From Macropodus opercularis (Eukaryota > Chordata > Actinopteri > Anabantiformes > Osphronemidae), in the NCBI GenBank assembly GCA_030770545.1, contig CM061109.1, positions 6,386,001-6,450,000 of the forward strand: 64,000 nt of DNA, written 5' to 3'. Positions 40,001 through 54,000 of this stretch are shown here, piece after piece. The notes under the pieces are model-generated. The model was not told the origin of the DNA, made no database searches, and was given only the letters and a program-made list of their open reading frames with translations. The number at the start of each line of letters is the position of its first letter. The first letter of the stretch is position 1. The position numbers and the translations under genes are program-made.

Positions 40001-42016
40001 TTTTAAAGGTGTTTGCTTGCTTCAGGGATGTATTTGGATCATATCTAGCACAAAAACTTTATTGCCATTGCTTGCATTAAGATGAAGCAGCTTAAAGAAA
40101 TTCTGAGGTTGGAAACAGTGCGAAAACGCTTAGAATGGCCTGTTCTGTGCATTTCAGACCAAAAGAAAACTACTTTGGTCAAAGTAAAGTAAATGCATTT
40201 TAAAGGTGTTTGCATGCTTCAGGGATGTATTTGGATCATATCTAGCACAAAAACTTCATTGCCATTGCTTGCATTAAGATGCAGCAGCTTAAAGAAATAC
40301 TGAGGTTGGAAACAGTGCGAAAACGCTTAGAATGGCCTGTTCTGTGCATTTCAGACCAAAAGAACACTACTTTGGTCAAAGTAAAGTAAATGCATTTTAA
40401 AGGTGTTTGCATGCTTCAGGGATGTATTTGGATCATATCTAGCACAAAAACTTCATTGCCATTGCTTGCATTAAGATGCAGCAGCTTAAAGAAATACTGA
40501 TGATGGAAATAATGCGAAAACGCTTAGAATGGCCTGTTCTGTGCATTTCAGACCAAAAGAACACTACTTTTGTCAAAGTGATTTTAAAGCATTTTAAAGG
40601 GTTTTTCAAGCTTCAGGAATGTATTTGGATCATATCTAGCACAATAACTTCATTGCCATGACTTGCATTAAGATGCAGCAGCTTAAAGAAATACTGATGA
40701 TGGAAACAGTGCGAAAACGATTAGAATGGCCTGTTCTGTGCATTTCAGACCAAAAGAACACTACTTTTGTCAAAGTGATTTTAAAGCATTTTAAAGATGT
40801 TTGCATGCTTCAGGGATGTATTTGGATCATATCTAGCACAAAAACTTCATTGCCATTGCTTGCATTAAGATGCAGCAGCTTAAAGAAATACTGAGACTGG
40901 AAACAGTGCGAAAACGCTTAGAATGGCCTGTTCTGTGCATTTCAGACCAAAAGAACACTACTTTTGTCAAAGTAAAGTAAATGTATTTTAAAGGTTTTTG
41001 CCTGCTTCAATGATGTATTTGGATCATATCTAGCACAAAAACTTCATTGTCATTGATTGCATGAAGATGCAGCAGCCTAAAGAAATACTGAGACTGGAAA
41101 CAGTGCGAAAACGCTTAGAATGGCCTGTTCTGTGCATTTCAGACCAAAAGAACACTACTTTTGTCAAAGTAAAGTAAATGCACTTTAAAGGTGTTTTCAT
41201 GCTTCAAAAGAACACTACTTTTGTCAAAGTGATTTCAAAGCATTTTAAAGGTGTTTGCATGCTTCAGGGATGTATTTGGATCATATCTATATCTAGCGAA
41301 AAAACTTAATTGCCATTGCTTGCATTAAGATGCAGCAGGTTAAAGAAATACTGAGGCTGGAAACAGTGCGAAAACGCTTAGAATGGCCTGTTCTGTACAT
41401 TTCAGACCAAAAGAACACTACTTTTGTCAAAGTGATTTCAAAGCATTTTAAAGGTGTTTGCCTTCTTCAGGGATGTATTTGGATGATATCTAGCACAAAA
41501 ACTTCATTGCCATTGCTTGCATTAAGATGCAGCAGCTTAAATAAATACTGAGGTTGGAAACAGTGCGAAAACGCTTAGAATGGCCTGTTCTGTGCATTTC
41601 AGACCAAAAGAACACTACTTTTGTCAAAGTGATTTTAAAGCATTTTAAAGGTGTTTGCTTGCTTCAGGGATGTATTTGGATGATATCTAGCACAAAAACT
41701 TCATTGCCATTGCTTGCATTAAGATGAAGCAGCTTAAAGAAATTCTGAGGTTGGAAACAGTGCGAAAACGCTTAGAATGGCCTGTTCTGTGCATTTCAGA
41801 CCAAAAGAAAACTACTTTGGTCAAAGTAAAGTAAATGCATTTTAAAGGTGTTTGCATGCTTCAGGGATGTATTTGGATCATATCTAGCACAAAAACTTCA
41901 TTGCCATTGCTTGCATTAAGATGCAGCAGCTTAAAGAAATACTGAGGTTGGAAACAGTGCGAAAACGCTTAGATTGGCCTGTTCTGTGCATTTCAGACCA
42001 AAAGAACACTACTTTT
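37070..42016 (+). repeat. About 4.9-kb satellite block, copy 2
   Basis: Counterpart of 21190-25940 (offset 15880, then 16076). It has one more monomer near 38048-38341. The two copies also differ by single bases, for example CAAATTGATTTC at 37168 where copy 1 has CAAAGTGATTTC, so they are not identical. Confidence 0.8.
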
Positions 42017-43902
42017 GTCAAAGTAAAGTAAATGTATTTTAAAGGTTTTTGCCTGCTTCAATGATGTATTTGGATCATATCTAGCACAAAAACTTCATTG
42101 TCATTGATTGCATGAAGATGCAGCAGCCTAAAGAAATACTGAGACTGGAAACAGTGCGAAAACGCTTAGAATGGCCTGTTCTGTGCATTTCAGACCAAAA
42201 GAACACTACTTTGGTCAAAGTAAAGTAAATGCACTTTAAAGGTGTTTTCATGCTTCAAAAGAACACTACTTTTGTCAAAGTGATTTCAAAGCATTTTAAA
42301 GGTGTTTGCATGCTTCAGGGATGTATTTGGATCATATCTATATCTAGCGAAAAAACTTAATTGCCATTGCTTGCATTAAGATGCAGCAGGTTAAAGAAAT
42401 ACTGAGGCTGGAAACAGTGCGAAAACGCTTAGAATGGCCTGTTCTGTACATTTCAGACCAAAAGAACACTACTTTTGTCAAAGTGATTTCAAAGCATTTT
42501 AAAGGTGTTTGCCTTCTTCAGGGATGTATTTGGATGATATCTAGCACAAAAACTTCATTGCCATTGCTTGCATTAAGATGCAGCAGCTTAAATAAATACT
42601 GAGGTTGGAAACAGTGCGAAAACGCTTAGAATGGCCTGTTCTGTGCATTTCAGACCAAAAGAAAACTACTTTGGTCAAAGTAAAGTAAATGCATTTTAAA
42701 GGTGTTTGCATGCTTCAGGGATGTATTTGGATCATATCTAGCACAAAAACTTCATTGCCATTGCTTGCATTAAGATGCAGCAGCTTAAAGAAATACTGAG
42801 GTTGGAAACAGTGCGAAAACGCTTAGATTGGCCTGTTCTGTGCATTTCAGACCAAAAGAACACTACTTTTGTCAAAGTGATTTCAAAGCATTTTAAAGGT
42901 GTTTGCATGCTTCAGGGATGTATTTGGATCATATCTATATCTAGCACAAAAACTTAATTGCCATTGCTTGCATTAAGATGAAGCAGCTTAAAGAAATTCT
43001 GAGGTTGGAAACAGTGCGAAAACGCTTAGAATGGCCTGTTCTGTGCATTTCAGACCAAAAGAAAACTACTTTGGTCAAAGTAAAGTAAATGCATTTTAAA
43101 GGTGTTTGCATGCTTCAGGGATGTATTTGGATCATATCTAGCACAAAAACTTCATTGCCATTGCTTGCATTAAGATGCAGCAGCTTAAAGAAATACTGAG
43201 GTTGGAAACAGTGCGAAAACGCATAGAATGGCCTGTTCTGTGCATTTCAGACCAAAAGAACACTACTTTGGTCAAAGTATAGTAAATGCATTTTAAAGGT
43301 GTTTGCATGCTTCAGGGATGTATTTGGATCATATCTAGCACAAAAACTTCATTGCCATTGCTTGCATTAAGATGCAGCAGCTTAAAGAAATAGTGAGGTT
43401 GGAAACAGTGCGAAAACGCTTAGAATGGCCTGTTCTGTGCATTTCAGACCAAAAGAACACTACTTTTGTCAAAGTGATTTTAAAGCATTTTAAAGGTGTT
43501 TGCATGCTTCAAGGATGTATTTGGATCATATCTAGCACAAAAACTTCATTGCCATTGCTTGCATTAAGATGCAGCAGCTTAAAGAGATACTGAGGTTGGA
43601 AACAGTGCGAAAACGCTTAGAATGGCCTGTTCTGTGCATTTCAGACCAAAAGAAGACTACTTTGGTCAAAGTAAAGTAAACGCACTTTAAAGGTGTTTTC
43701 ATGCTTCAGGGATGTATATGGATCAAATCGAGCACAATAACTTCATTGCCATTGCTTGCATTAAGATGCAGCAGCTTAAAGAAATACTGATGATGGAAAT
43801 AATGCGAAAACGCTTAGAATGGCCTGTTCTGTGCATTTCAGACCAAAAGAACACTACTTTTGTCAAAGTGATTTCAAAGCATTTTAAAGGTGTTTGCATG
43901 CT

Positions 43903-46560
43903 TCATTTGGATCATATCTAGCACAAAAACTTCATTGCTATTGCTTGCATTAGGATGCTGCAGCTTAAAGAAATACTGAGGCTGGAAACAGTGCGAAAAC
44001 GCTTCTGGGCATTTCAGACCAAAAGAACACTACTTTTGTCAAAGTGATTTTAAAGCATTTTAAAGGTGTTTGCCTTCTTCAGGGATGTTTTTGGAGCATA
44101 TCTAGCACAAAAACTTTATTGCCATTGCTTGCATTAAGATGCAGCAGCTTAAAGAAATACTGAGGCTGGAAACAGTGTGAAAACGCTTAGAATGGCCTGT
44201 TCAGTGCATTTCAGACCAAAACAACACCACTTTAGTCAAAGTGATTTCAAAGCATTTTAAAGGTGTTTGCCTTCTTCAGGGATGTATTTGGATCATATCT
44301 AGCACAAAAACTTCATTGCCATTGCTTGCATTAAGATGCAGCAGCTTAAAGAAATACTGAGGCTGGAACCTGCGAAAACGCTTAGAATGGCCTGTTCTGT
44401 GCATTTCAGACCAAAAGAACACTACTTTGGTCAAAGTGATTTCAAAGCATTTTAAAGGTGTTTGCATGCTTCAGGGATGTATTTGGATCATATCTAGCAC
44501 AAAAACTTCTTTGCCATTGCTTGCATTAAGATGCAGCAGCTTAAAGAAATACTGAGGCTGGAAACAGTGCGAAAACGCTTAGAATGGCCTGTTCAGTGCA
44601 TTTCAGACAAAAAGAACACTACTGTTGTCAAAGTGATTTCAAAGCATTTTAAAGGTGTTTGCATGCTTCAGGGACGTATTTGGATCATATCTAGCACAAA
44701 AACTTCATTGTCATTGCTTGCATTAGGATGCAGCAGCTTAAAGAAATACTGAGGCTGGAAACAGTGCGAAAACGCTTAGAATGGCCTGTTCAGTGCATTT
44801 CAGACCAAAACAACACCACTTTAGTCAAAGTGATTTCAAAGCATTTTAAAGGTGTTTGCCTTCTTCAGGGATGTATTTGGATCATATCTAGCACAAAAAC
44901 TTCATTGCCATTGCTTGCATTAAGATGCAGCAGCTTAAAGAAATACTGAGGTTGGAAACAGTGCGAAAACGCTTAGAATGGCCTGTTCTGTGCATTTCAG
45001 ACCAAAAGAACACTACTTTGGTCAAAGTGATTTCAAAGCATTTTAAAGGTGTTTGACTACTTCAGGGATGTATTTGAATCATATCTAGCACAAAAACTTC
45101 ATTGCCGTTGCTTGCATTAAGATACAGTAGCTTAAAGAAATACTGAGGCTGGAAACAGTGCGAAAACGCTTAGAATGGCCTGTTCTGTGCATTTCAGACC
45201 AAAAGAACACTACTTTGGTCAAAGTGATTTCAAAGCATTTTAAAGGTGTTTGCATGCTTCATTTGGATCATATCTAGCACAAAAACTTCATTGCTATTGC
45301 TTGCATTAGGATGCTGCAGCTTAAAGAAATACTGAGGCTGGAAACAGTGCGAAAACGCTTCTGGGCATTTCAGACCAAAAGAACACTACTTTTGTCAAAG
45401 TGATTTTAAAGCATTTTAAAGGTGTTTGCCTTCTTCAGGGATGTTTTTGGAGCATATCTAGCACAAAAACTTTATTGCCATTGCTTGCATTAAGATGCAG
45501 CAGCTTAAAGAAATACTGAGGCTGGAAACAGTGTGAAAACGCTTAGAATGGCCTGTTCAGTGCATTTCAGACCAAAACAACACCACTTTAGTCAAAGTGA
45601 TTTCAAAGCATTTTAAAGGTGTTTGCCTTCTTCAGGGATGTATTTGGATCATATCTAGCACAAAAACTTCATTGCCATTGCTTGCATTAAGATGCAGCAG
45701 CTTAAAGAAATACTGAGGCTGGAACCTGCGAAAACGCTTAGAATGGCCTGTTCTGTGCATTTCAGACCAAAAGAACACTACTTTGGTCAAAGTGATTTCA
45801 AAGCATTTTAAAGGTGTTTGCATGCTTCAGGGATGTATTTGGATCATATCTAGCACAAAAACTTCTTTGCCATTGCTTGCATTAAGATGCAGCAGCTTAA
45901 AGAAATACTGAGGCTGGAAACAGTGCGAAAACGCTTAGAATGGCCTGTTCAGTGCATTTCAGACAAAAAGAACACTACTGTTGTCAAAGTGATTTCAAAG
46001 CATTTTAAAGGTGTTTGCATGCTTCAGGGACGTATTTGGATCATATCTAGCACAAAAACTTCATTGTCATTGCTTGCATTAGGATGCAGCAGCTTAAAGA
46101 AATACTGAGGCTGGAAACAGTGCGAAAACGCTTAGAATGGCCTGTTCAGTGCATTTCAGACCAAAACAACACCACTTTAGTCAAAGTGATTTCAAAGCAT
46201 TTTAAAGGTGTTTGCCTTCTTCAGGGATGTATTTGGATCATATCTAGCACAAAAACTTCATTGCCATTGCTTGCATTAAGATGCAGCAGCTTAAAGAAAT
46301 ACTGAGGTTGGAAACAGTGCGAAAACGCTTAGAATGGCCTGTTCTGTGCATTTCAGACCAAAAGAACACTACTTTGGTCAAAGTGATTTCAAAGCATTTT
46401 AAAGGTGTTTGACTACTTCAGGGATGTATTTGAATCATATCTAGCACAAAAACTTCATTGCCGTTGCTTGCATTAAGATACAGTAGCTTAAAGAAATACT
46501 GAGGCTGGAAACAGTGCGAAAACGCTTAGAATGGCCTGTTCTGTGCATTTCAGACCAAAA
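43903..46560 (+). repeat. Tandem pair of 1356-bp units
   Basis: The rare truncated junction ATGCTTCATTTGGATC occurs at about 43900 and 45256. Starts at 44531 and 44728 recur at 45887 and 46084 (step 1356). Both units contain AACGCTTCTGGGC and GGAACCTGCG. The internal copies look nearly identical, suggesting a recent duplication. Confidence 0.85.
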
Positions 46561-48027
46561 GAACACTTCTTTGGTCAAAGTGATTTCAAAGCATTTTAAA
46601 GGTGTTTGCCTTCTTCAGGGATGTATTTGGATCATATCTAGCACAAAAACTTCATTGCCATTGTTTGCATTAAGATGCAGCAGCTTAAAGAAATACTGAG
46701 GCTGGAAACAGTGCGAAAACGCTTCTGTGCATTTCAGACCAAAAGAACACTACTTTGGTCAAAGTGATTTCAAAGCATTTTAAAGGTGTTTGCCTTCTTC
46801 AGGGATGTATTTGGATCATATCTAGCACAAAAACTTAATTGCCATTGCTTGCATTAAGATGCAGCAGCTTAAAGAAATACTGAGGTTGGAAACAGTGCGA
46901 AAACGCTTAGAATGGGCTGTTCTGTGCATTTCAGACCAAAAGAACACTACTTTTGTCAAAGTAATTTCAAAGCATTTTAAAGGTGTTTGCATGCTTCAGG
47001 GATGTATTTGGATCATATCTAGCACAAAAACTTCTTTGCCATTGCTTGCATTAAGATGCAGCAGCTTAAAGAAATACTGAGGCTGGAAACAGTGCGAAAA
47101 CGCTTAGAATGGCCTGTTCAGTGCATTTCAGACCAAAACAACACCACTTTAGTCAAAGTGATTTCAAAGCATTTTAAAGGTGTTTGCCTTCTTCAGGGAT
47201 GTATTTGGATCATATCTAGCACAAAAACTTCATTGCCATTGCTTGCATTAAGATGCAGCAGCTTAAAGAAATACTGAGGTTGGAAACAGTGCGAAAACGC
47301 TTAGAATGGCCTGTTCTGTGCATTTCAGACCAAAAGAACACTACTTTGGTCAAAGTGATTTCAAAGCATTTTAAAGGTGTTTGACTACTTCAGGGATGTA
47401 TTTGAATCATATCTAGCACAAAAACTTCATTGCCGTTGCTTGCATTAAGATACAGTAGCTTAAAGAAATACTGAGGCTGGAAACAGTGCGAAAACGCTTA
47501 GAATGGCCTGTTCTGTGCATTTCAGACCAAAAGAACACTTCTTTGGTCAAAGTGATTTCAAAGCATTTTAAAGGTGTTTGCCTTCTTCAGGGATGTATTT
47601 GGATCATATCTAGCACAAAAACTTCATTGCCATTGTTTGCATTAAGATGCAGCAGCTTAAAGAAATACTGAGGCTGGAAACAGTGCGAAAACGCTTCTGT
47701 GCATTTCAGACCAAAAGAACACTACTTTGGTCAAAGTGATTTCAAAGCATTTTAAAGGTGTTTGCCTTCTTCAGGGATGTATTTGGATCATATCTAGCAC
47801 AAAAACTTAATTGCCATTGCTTGCATTAAGATGCAGCAGCTTAAAGAAATACTGAGGTTGGAAACAGTGCGAAAACGCTTAGAATGGGCTGTTCTGTGCA
47901 TTTCAGACCAAAAGAACACTACTTTTGTCAAAGTAATTTCAAAGCATTTTAAAGGTGTTTGCATGCTTCAGGGATGTATTTGGATCATATCTAGCACAAA
48001 AACTTCTTTGCCATTGCTTGCATTAAG
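46084..48027 (+). repeat. Tandem pair of 972-bp units
   Basis: 46084, 46514 and 46859 recur at 47056, 47486 and 47831 (step 972, five monomers less the 13-bp deletion). Marks include TTTGACTACTTCAGG, AAGATACAGTAGC and GAATGGGCTGTTC. Confidence 0.85.
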
Positions 48028-51000
48028 ATGCAGCAGCTTAAAGAAATTCTGAGGCTGGAAACAGTGCGAAAACGCTTAGAATGGCCTGTTCAGTGCATTT
48101 CAGACAAAAAGAACACTACTGTTGTCAAAGTGATTTCAAAGCATTTTAAAGGTGTTTGCATGCTTCAGGGACGTATTTGGATCATATCTAGCACAAAAAC
48201 TTCATTGTCATTGCATGCATTAGGATGCAGCAGCTTAAAGAAATACTGAGGTTGGAAACAATGCGAAAACGCTTAGAATGGCCTGTTCAGTGCATTTCAG
48301 ACCAAAAGAACACTACTTTGGTCAAAGTAAAGTAAATGCATTTTAAAGGTGTTTGCTTGCTTCAGGGAGGTATTTGGATCATATCTAGCACAAAAACTTT
48401 ATTGCCATTGCTTGCATTAAGATGCAGCAGCTTAAAGAAATACTGAGGTTGGAAACAATGCGAAAACGCTTAGAATGGCCTGTTCAGTGCATTTCAGACC
48501 AAAAGAACACTACTTTTGTCAAAGTGATTTCAAAGCATTTTAAAGGTGTTTGCCTACTTCAGGGATGTATTTGAATCATATCTAGCACAAAAACTTCATT
48601 GCCGTTGCTTGCATTAAGATACAGTAGCTTAAAGAAATACTGAGGCTGGAAACAGTGCGAAAACGCTTAGAATGGCCTGTTCTGTGCATTTCAGACCAAA
48701 ACAACACCACTTTAGTCAAAGTGATTTCAAAGCATTTTAAAGGTGTTTGCCTTCTTCAGGGATGTATTTGGATCATATCTAGCACAAAAACTTCATTGCC
48801 GTTGCTTGCATTAAGATACAGTAGCTTAAAGAAATACTGAGGCTGGAAACAGTGCGAAAACGCTTAGAATGGCCTGTTCTGTGCATTTCAGACCAAAAGA
48901 ACACTACTTTGGTCAAAGTGATTTCAAAGCATTTTAAAGGTGTTTGCCTTCTTCAGGGATGTATTTGGATCATATCTAGCACAAAAACTTAATTGCCATT
49001 GCTTGCATTAAGATGCAGCAGCTTAAAGAAATACTGAGGTTGGAAACAGTACGAAAACGCTTAGAATGGCCTGTTCAGTGCATTTCAGACCAAAAGAACA
49101 CTACTTTTGTCAAAGTAAAGTAAATGCATTTTAAAGGTTTTTGCCTGCTTCAGGGAGGTATTTGGATCATATCTAGCACAAAAACGTCATTGCCATTGCT
49201 TGCATTAAGATGCAGCAGCTTAAAGAAATACTGAGGCTGGAAACAGTGCGAAAACGCTTAGAATGGCCTGTTCTGTGCATTTCAGACCAAAAGAACACTA
49301 CTTTGGTCAAAGTAAAGTAAATGCATTTTAAAGGTGTTTGCCTGCTTCAGGGAGGTATTTGGATCATATCTAGCACAAAGACTTCATTGCCATTGCCTCC
49401 ATTTAGAGACAGCAGCTTAAAGAAATACTGAGGCTGGAAACAGTGCGAAGACGCTTAGAATGGCCTGTTCTGTGCATTTCAGACCAAAAGAACACTTCTT
49501 TGGTCAAAGTGATTTCAAAGCATTTTAAAGGTGTTTGCCTTCTTCAGGGATGTATTTGGATCATATCTAGCACAAAAACTTCATTGCCATTGCTTGCATT
49601 AAGATGCAGCAGCTTAAAGAAATACTGAGGCTGGAAACAGTGCGAAAACGCTTCTGTACATTTCAGACCAAAAGAACACTACTTTGGTCAAGTGATTTAA
49701 ATGCATTTTAAAGGTGTTTGCATGCTTCAGGGATGTATTTGGATCATATCTAGCACAAAAACTTCATTGCCATTGCTTGCATTAAGATACAGTAGCTTAA
49801 AGAAATACTGAGGCTGGAAACAGTGCGAAAACGCTTAGAATGGCCTGTTCTGTGCATTTCAGACCAAAAGAACACTACTTTGGTCAAAGTGATTTCAAAG
49901 CATTTTAAAGGTGTTTGCCTTCATCAGGGATGTATTTGGATCATATCTAGCACAAAAACTTAATTGCCATTGCTTGCATTAAGATGCAGCAGCTTAAAGA
50001 AATACTGAGGTTGGAAACAGTGCGAAAACGCTTAGAATGGCCTGTTCAGTGCATTTCAGACCAAAAGAACACTACTTTGGTCAAAGTAAAGTAAATGCAT
50101 TTTAAAGGTGTTTGCCTGCTTCAGGGAGGTATTTGGATCATATCTAGCACAAAAACTTTATTGCCATTGCTTGCATTAAGATGCAGCAGCTTAAAGAAAT
50201 ACTGAGGTTGGAAACAATGCGAAAACGCTTAGAATGGCCTGTTCAGTGCATTTCAGACCAAAAGAACACTACTTTGGTCAAAGTGATTTCAAAGCATTTT
50301 AAAGGTGTTTGCCTACTTCAGGGATGTATTTGAATCATATCTAGCACAAAAACTTCATTGCCGTTGCTTGCATTAGGATGCAGCAGCTTAAAGAAATACT
50401 GAGGCTGGAAACAGTGTGAAAACGCTTAGAATGGCCTGTTCTGTGCATTTCAGACCAAAAGAACACTACATTGGTCAAAGTAAAGTAAATGCATTTTAAA
50501 GGTGTTTGCATGCTTCAGGGAGGTATTTGGATCATATCTAGCACAAAAACTTCATTGCCATTGCTTGCATTAAGATGCAGCAGCTTAAAGAAATACTGAG
50601 GCTGGAAACAGTGCGAAAACGCTTCTGTACATTTCAGACCAAAAGAACACTAATTTGGTCAAGTGATTTAAATGCATTTTAAAGGTGTTTGCATGCTTCA
50701 GGGATGTATTTGGATCATATCTAGCACAAAAACTTCTTTGCCATTGCTTGCATTAAGATGCAGCAGCTTAAAGAAATACTGAGGCTGGAAACAGTGCAAA
50801 AACGCTTAGAATGGCCTGTTCAGTGCATTTCAGACAAAAAGAACACTACTGTTGTCAAAGTGATTTCAAAGCATTTTAAAGGTGTTTGCATGCTTCAGGG
50901 ACGTATTTGGATCATATCTAGCACAAAAACTTCATTGCCATTGCTTGCATTAAGATGCAGCAGCTTAAAGAAATACTGAGGCTGGAAACAGTGCGAAAAC

Positions 51001-54000
51001 GCTTCTGTACATTTCAGACCAAAAGAACACTAATTTGGTCAAGTGATTTAAATGCATTTTAAAGGTGTTTGCATGCTTCAGGGATGTATTTGGATCATAT
51101 CTAGCACAAAAACTTCTTTGCCATTGCTTGCATTAAGATGCAGCAGCTTAAAGAAATACTGAGGCTGGAAACAGTGCGAAAACGCTTAGAATGGCCTGTT
51201 CAGTGCATTTCAGACAAAAAGAACACTACTGTTGTCAAAGTGATTTCAAAGCATTTTAAAGGTGTTTGCCTACTTCAGGGATGTATTTGAATCATATCTA
51301 GCACAAAAACTTCATTGCCGTTGCTTGCATTAGGATGCAGCAGCTTAAAGAAATACTGAGGCTGGAAACAGTGTGAAAACGCTTAGAATGGCCTGTTCTG
51401 TGCATTTCAGACCAAAAGAACACTACATTGGTCAAAGTAAAGTAAATGCATTTTAAAGGTGTTTGCATGCTTCAGGGAGGTATTTGGATCATATCTAGCA
51501 CAAAAACTTCATTGCCATTGCTTGCATTAAGATGCAGCAGCTTAAAGAAATACTGAGGCTGGAAACAGTGCGAAAACGCTTAGAATGGCCTGTTCTGTGC
51601 ATTTCAGACCAAAAGAACACTACTTTGGTCAAAGTAAAGTAAATGCATTTTAAAGGTGTTTGCCTGCTTCAGGGAGGTATTTGGATCATATCTAGCACAA
51701 AAACTTCATTGCCATTGCCTCCATTTAGAGACAGCAGCTTAAAGAAATACTGAGGCTGGAAACAGTGCGAAGACGCTTAGAATGGCCTGTTCTGTGCATT
51801 TCAGACCAAAAGAACACTTCTTTGGTCAAAGTGATTTAAATGCATTTTAAAGGTGTTTGCCTGCTTTAGGGAGGTATTTGGATAATATCTAGCACAAAAA
51901 CTTCATTGCCATTGATTGCATTAAGATGCAGCACCTTAAAGAAATACTGAGGCTGGAAACAGTGCGAAAACGCTTCTGTACATTTCAGACCAAAAGAACA
52001 TTACTTTGGTCAAGTGATTTAAATGCATTTTAAAGGTGTTTGCATGCTTCAGGGATGTATTTGGATCATATCTAGCACAAAAACTTCATTGCCATTGCTT
52101 GCATTAAGATACAGTAGCTTAAAGAAATACTGAGGCTGGAAACAGTGCGAAAACGCTTAGAATGGCCTGTTCTGTGCATTTCAGACCAAAAGAACACTAC
52201 TTTGGTCAAAGTGATTTCAAAGCATTTTAAAGGTGTTTGCCTTCTTCAGGGATGTATTTGGATCATATCTAGCACAAAAACTTAATTGCCATTGCTTGCA
52301 TTAAGATGCAGCAGCTTAAAGAAATACTGAGGTTGGAAACAGTGCGAAAACGCTTAGAATGGGCTGTTCTGTGCATTTCAGACCAAAAGAACACTACTTT
52401 TGTCAAAGTAATTTCAAAGCATTTTAAAGGTGTTTGCATGCTTCAGGGATGTATTTGGATCATATCTAGCACAAAAACTTCTTTGCCTTTGCTTGCATTA
52501 AGATGCAGCAGCTTAAAGAAATACTGAGGCTGGAAACAGTGCGAAAACGCTTAGAATGGCCTGTTCAGTGCATTTCAGACAAAAAGAACACTACTGTTGT
52601 CAAAGTGATTTCAAAGCATTTTAAAGGTGTTTGCATGCTTCAGGGACGTATTTGGATCATATCTAGCACAAAAACTTCATTGTCATTGCTTGCATTAGGA
52701 TGCAGCAGCTTAAAGAAATACTGAGGCTGGAAACAGTGCGAAAACGCTTAGAATGGCCTGTTCAGTGCATTTCAGACCAAAAGAACACTACTTTGGTCAA
52801 AGTAAAGTAAATGCATTTTAAAGGTGTTTGCTTGCTTCAGGGAGGTATTTGGATCATATCTAGCACAAAAACTTTATTGCCATTGCTTGCATTAAGATGC
52901 AGCAGCTTAAAGAAATACTGAGGTTGGAAACAGTGCGAAAACGCATAGAATGGCCTGTTCTGTGCATTTCAGACCAAAAGAACACTACTTTTGTCAAAGT
53001 AAAGTAAATGCATTTTAAAGGTTTTTGCCTGCTTCAGGGAGGTATTTGGATCATATCTAGCACAAAAACGTCATTGCCATTGCTTGCATTAAGATGCAGC
53101 AGCTTAAAGAAATACTGAGGCTGGAAACAGTGCGAAAACGCTTAGAATGGCCTGTTCTGTGCATTTCAGACCAAAAGAACACTACTTTTGTCAAAGTAAT
53201 TTCAAAGCATTTTAAAGGTGTTTGCATGCTTCAGGGAGGTAATTGGACCATATCTAGCAGAAAAACTTCATTGCCATTGCTTGCATTAAGATGCAGCAGT
53301 TTAAAGAAATACTGAGGCTGGAAACTGCGAAAACATTTCTGTACATTTCAGACCAAAAGAACACTACTTTGGTCAAGTGATTTAAATGCATTTTAAAGGT
53401 GTTTGCATGCTTCAGGGATGTATTTGGATCATATCTAGCACAAAAACTTCTTTGCCATTGCTTGCATTAAGATGCAGCAGCTTAAAGAAATACTGAGGCT
53501 GGAAACAGTGCGAAAACGCTTAGAATGGCCTGTTCAGTGCATTTCAGACAAAAAGAACACTACTGTTGTCAAAGTGATTTCAAAGCATTTTAAAGGTGTT
53601 TGCATGCTTCAGGGACGTATTTGGATCATATCTAGCACAAAAACTTCATTGTCATTACATGCATTAGGATGCAGCAGCTTAAAGAAATACTGAGGCTGGA
53701 AACAGTGCGAAAACGCTTAGAATGGCCTGTTCAGTGCATTTCAGACCAAAAGAACACTACTTTGGTCAAAGTAAAGTAAATGCATTTTAAAGGTGTTTGC
53801 CTGCTTCAGGGAGGTATTTGGATCATATCTAGCACAAAAACTTCATTGCCATTGCTTGCATTAAGATGCAGCAGCTTAAAGAAATACTGAGGCTGGAAAC
53901 AGTGCGAAAACGCTTAGAATGGCCTGTTCTGTGCATTTCAGACCAAAAGAACACTACTTTGGTCAAAGTAAAGTAAATGCATTTTAAAGGTGTTTGCCTG

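Noticed and set aside
21190..42016. Large duplicated blocks dismissed as pure assembly error
   Set aside because: The copies differ by single bases and by a whole monomer, so they are not identical duplicates, although misassembly in such an array cannot be excluded.
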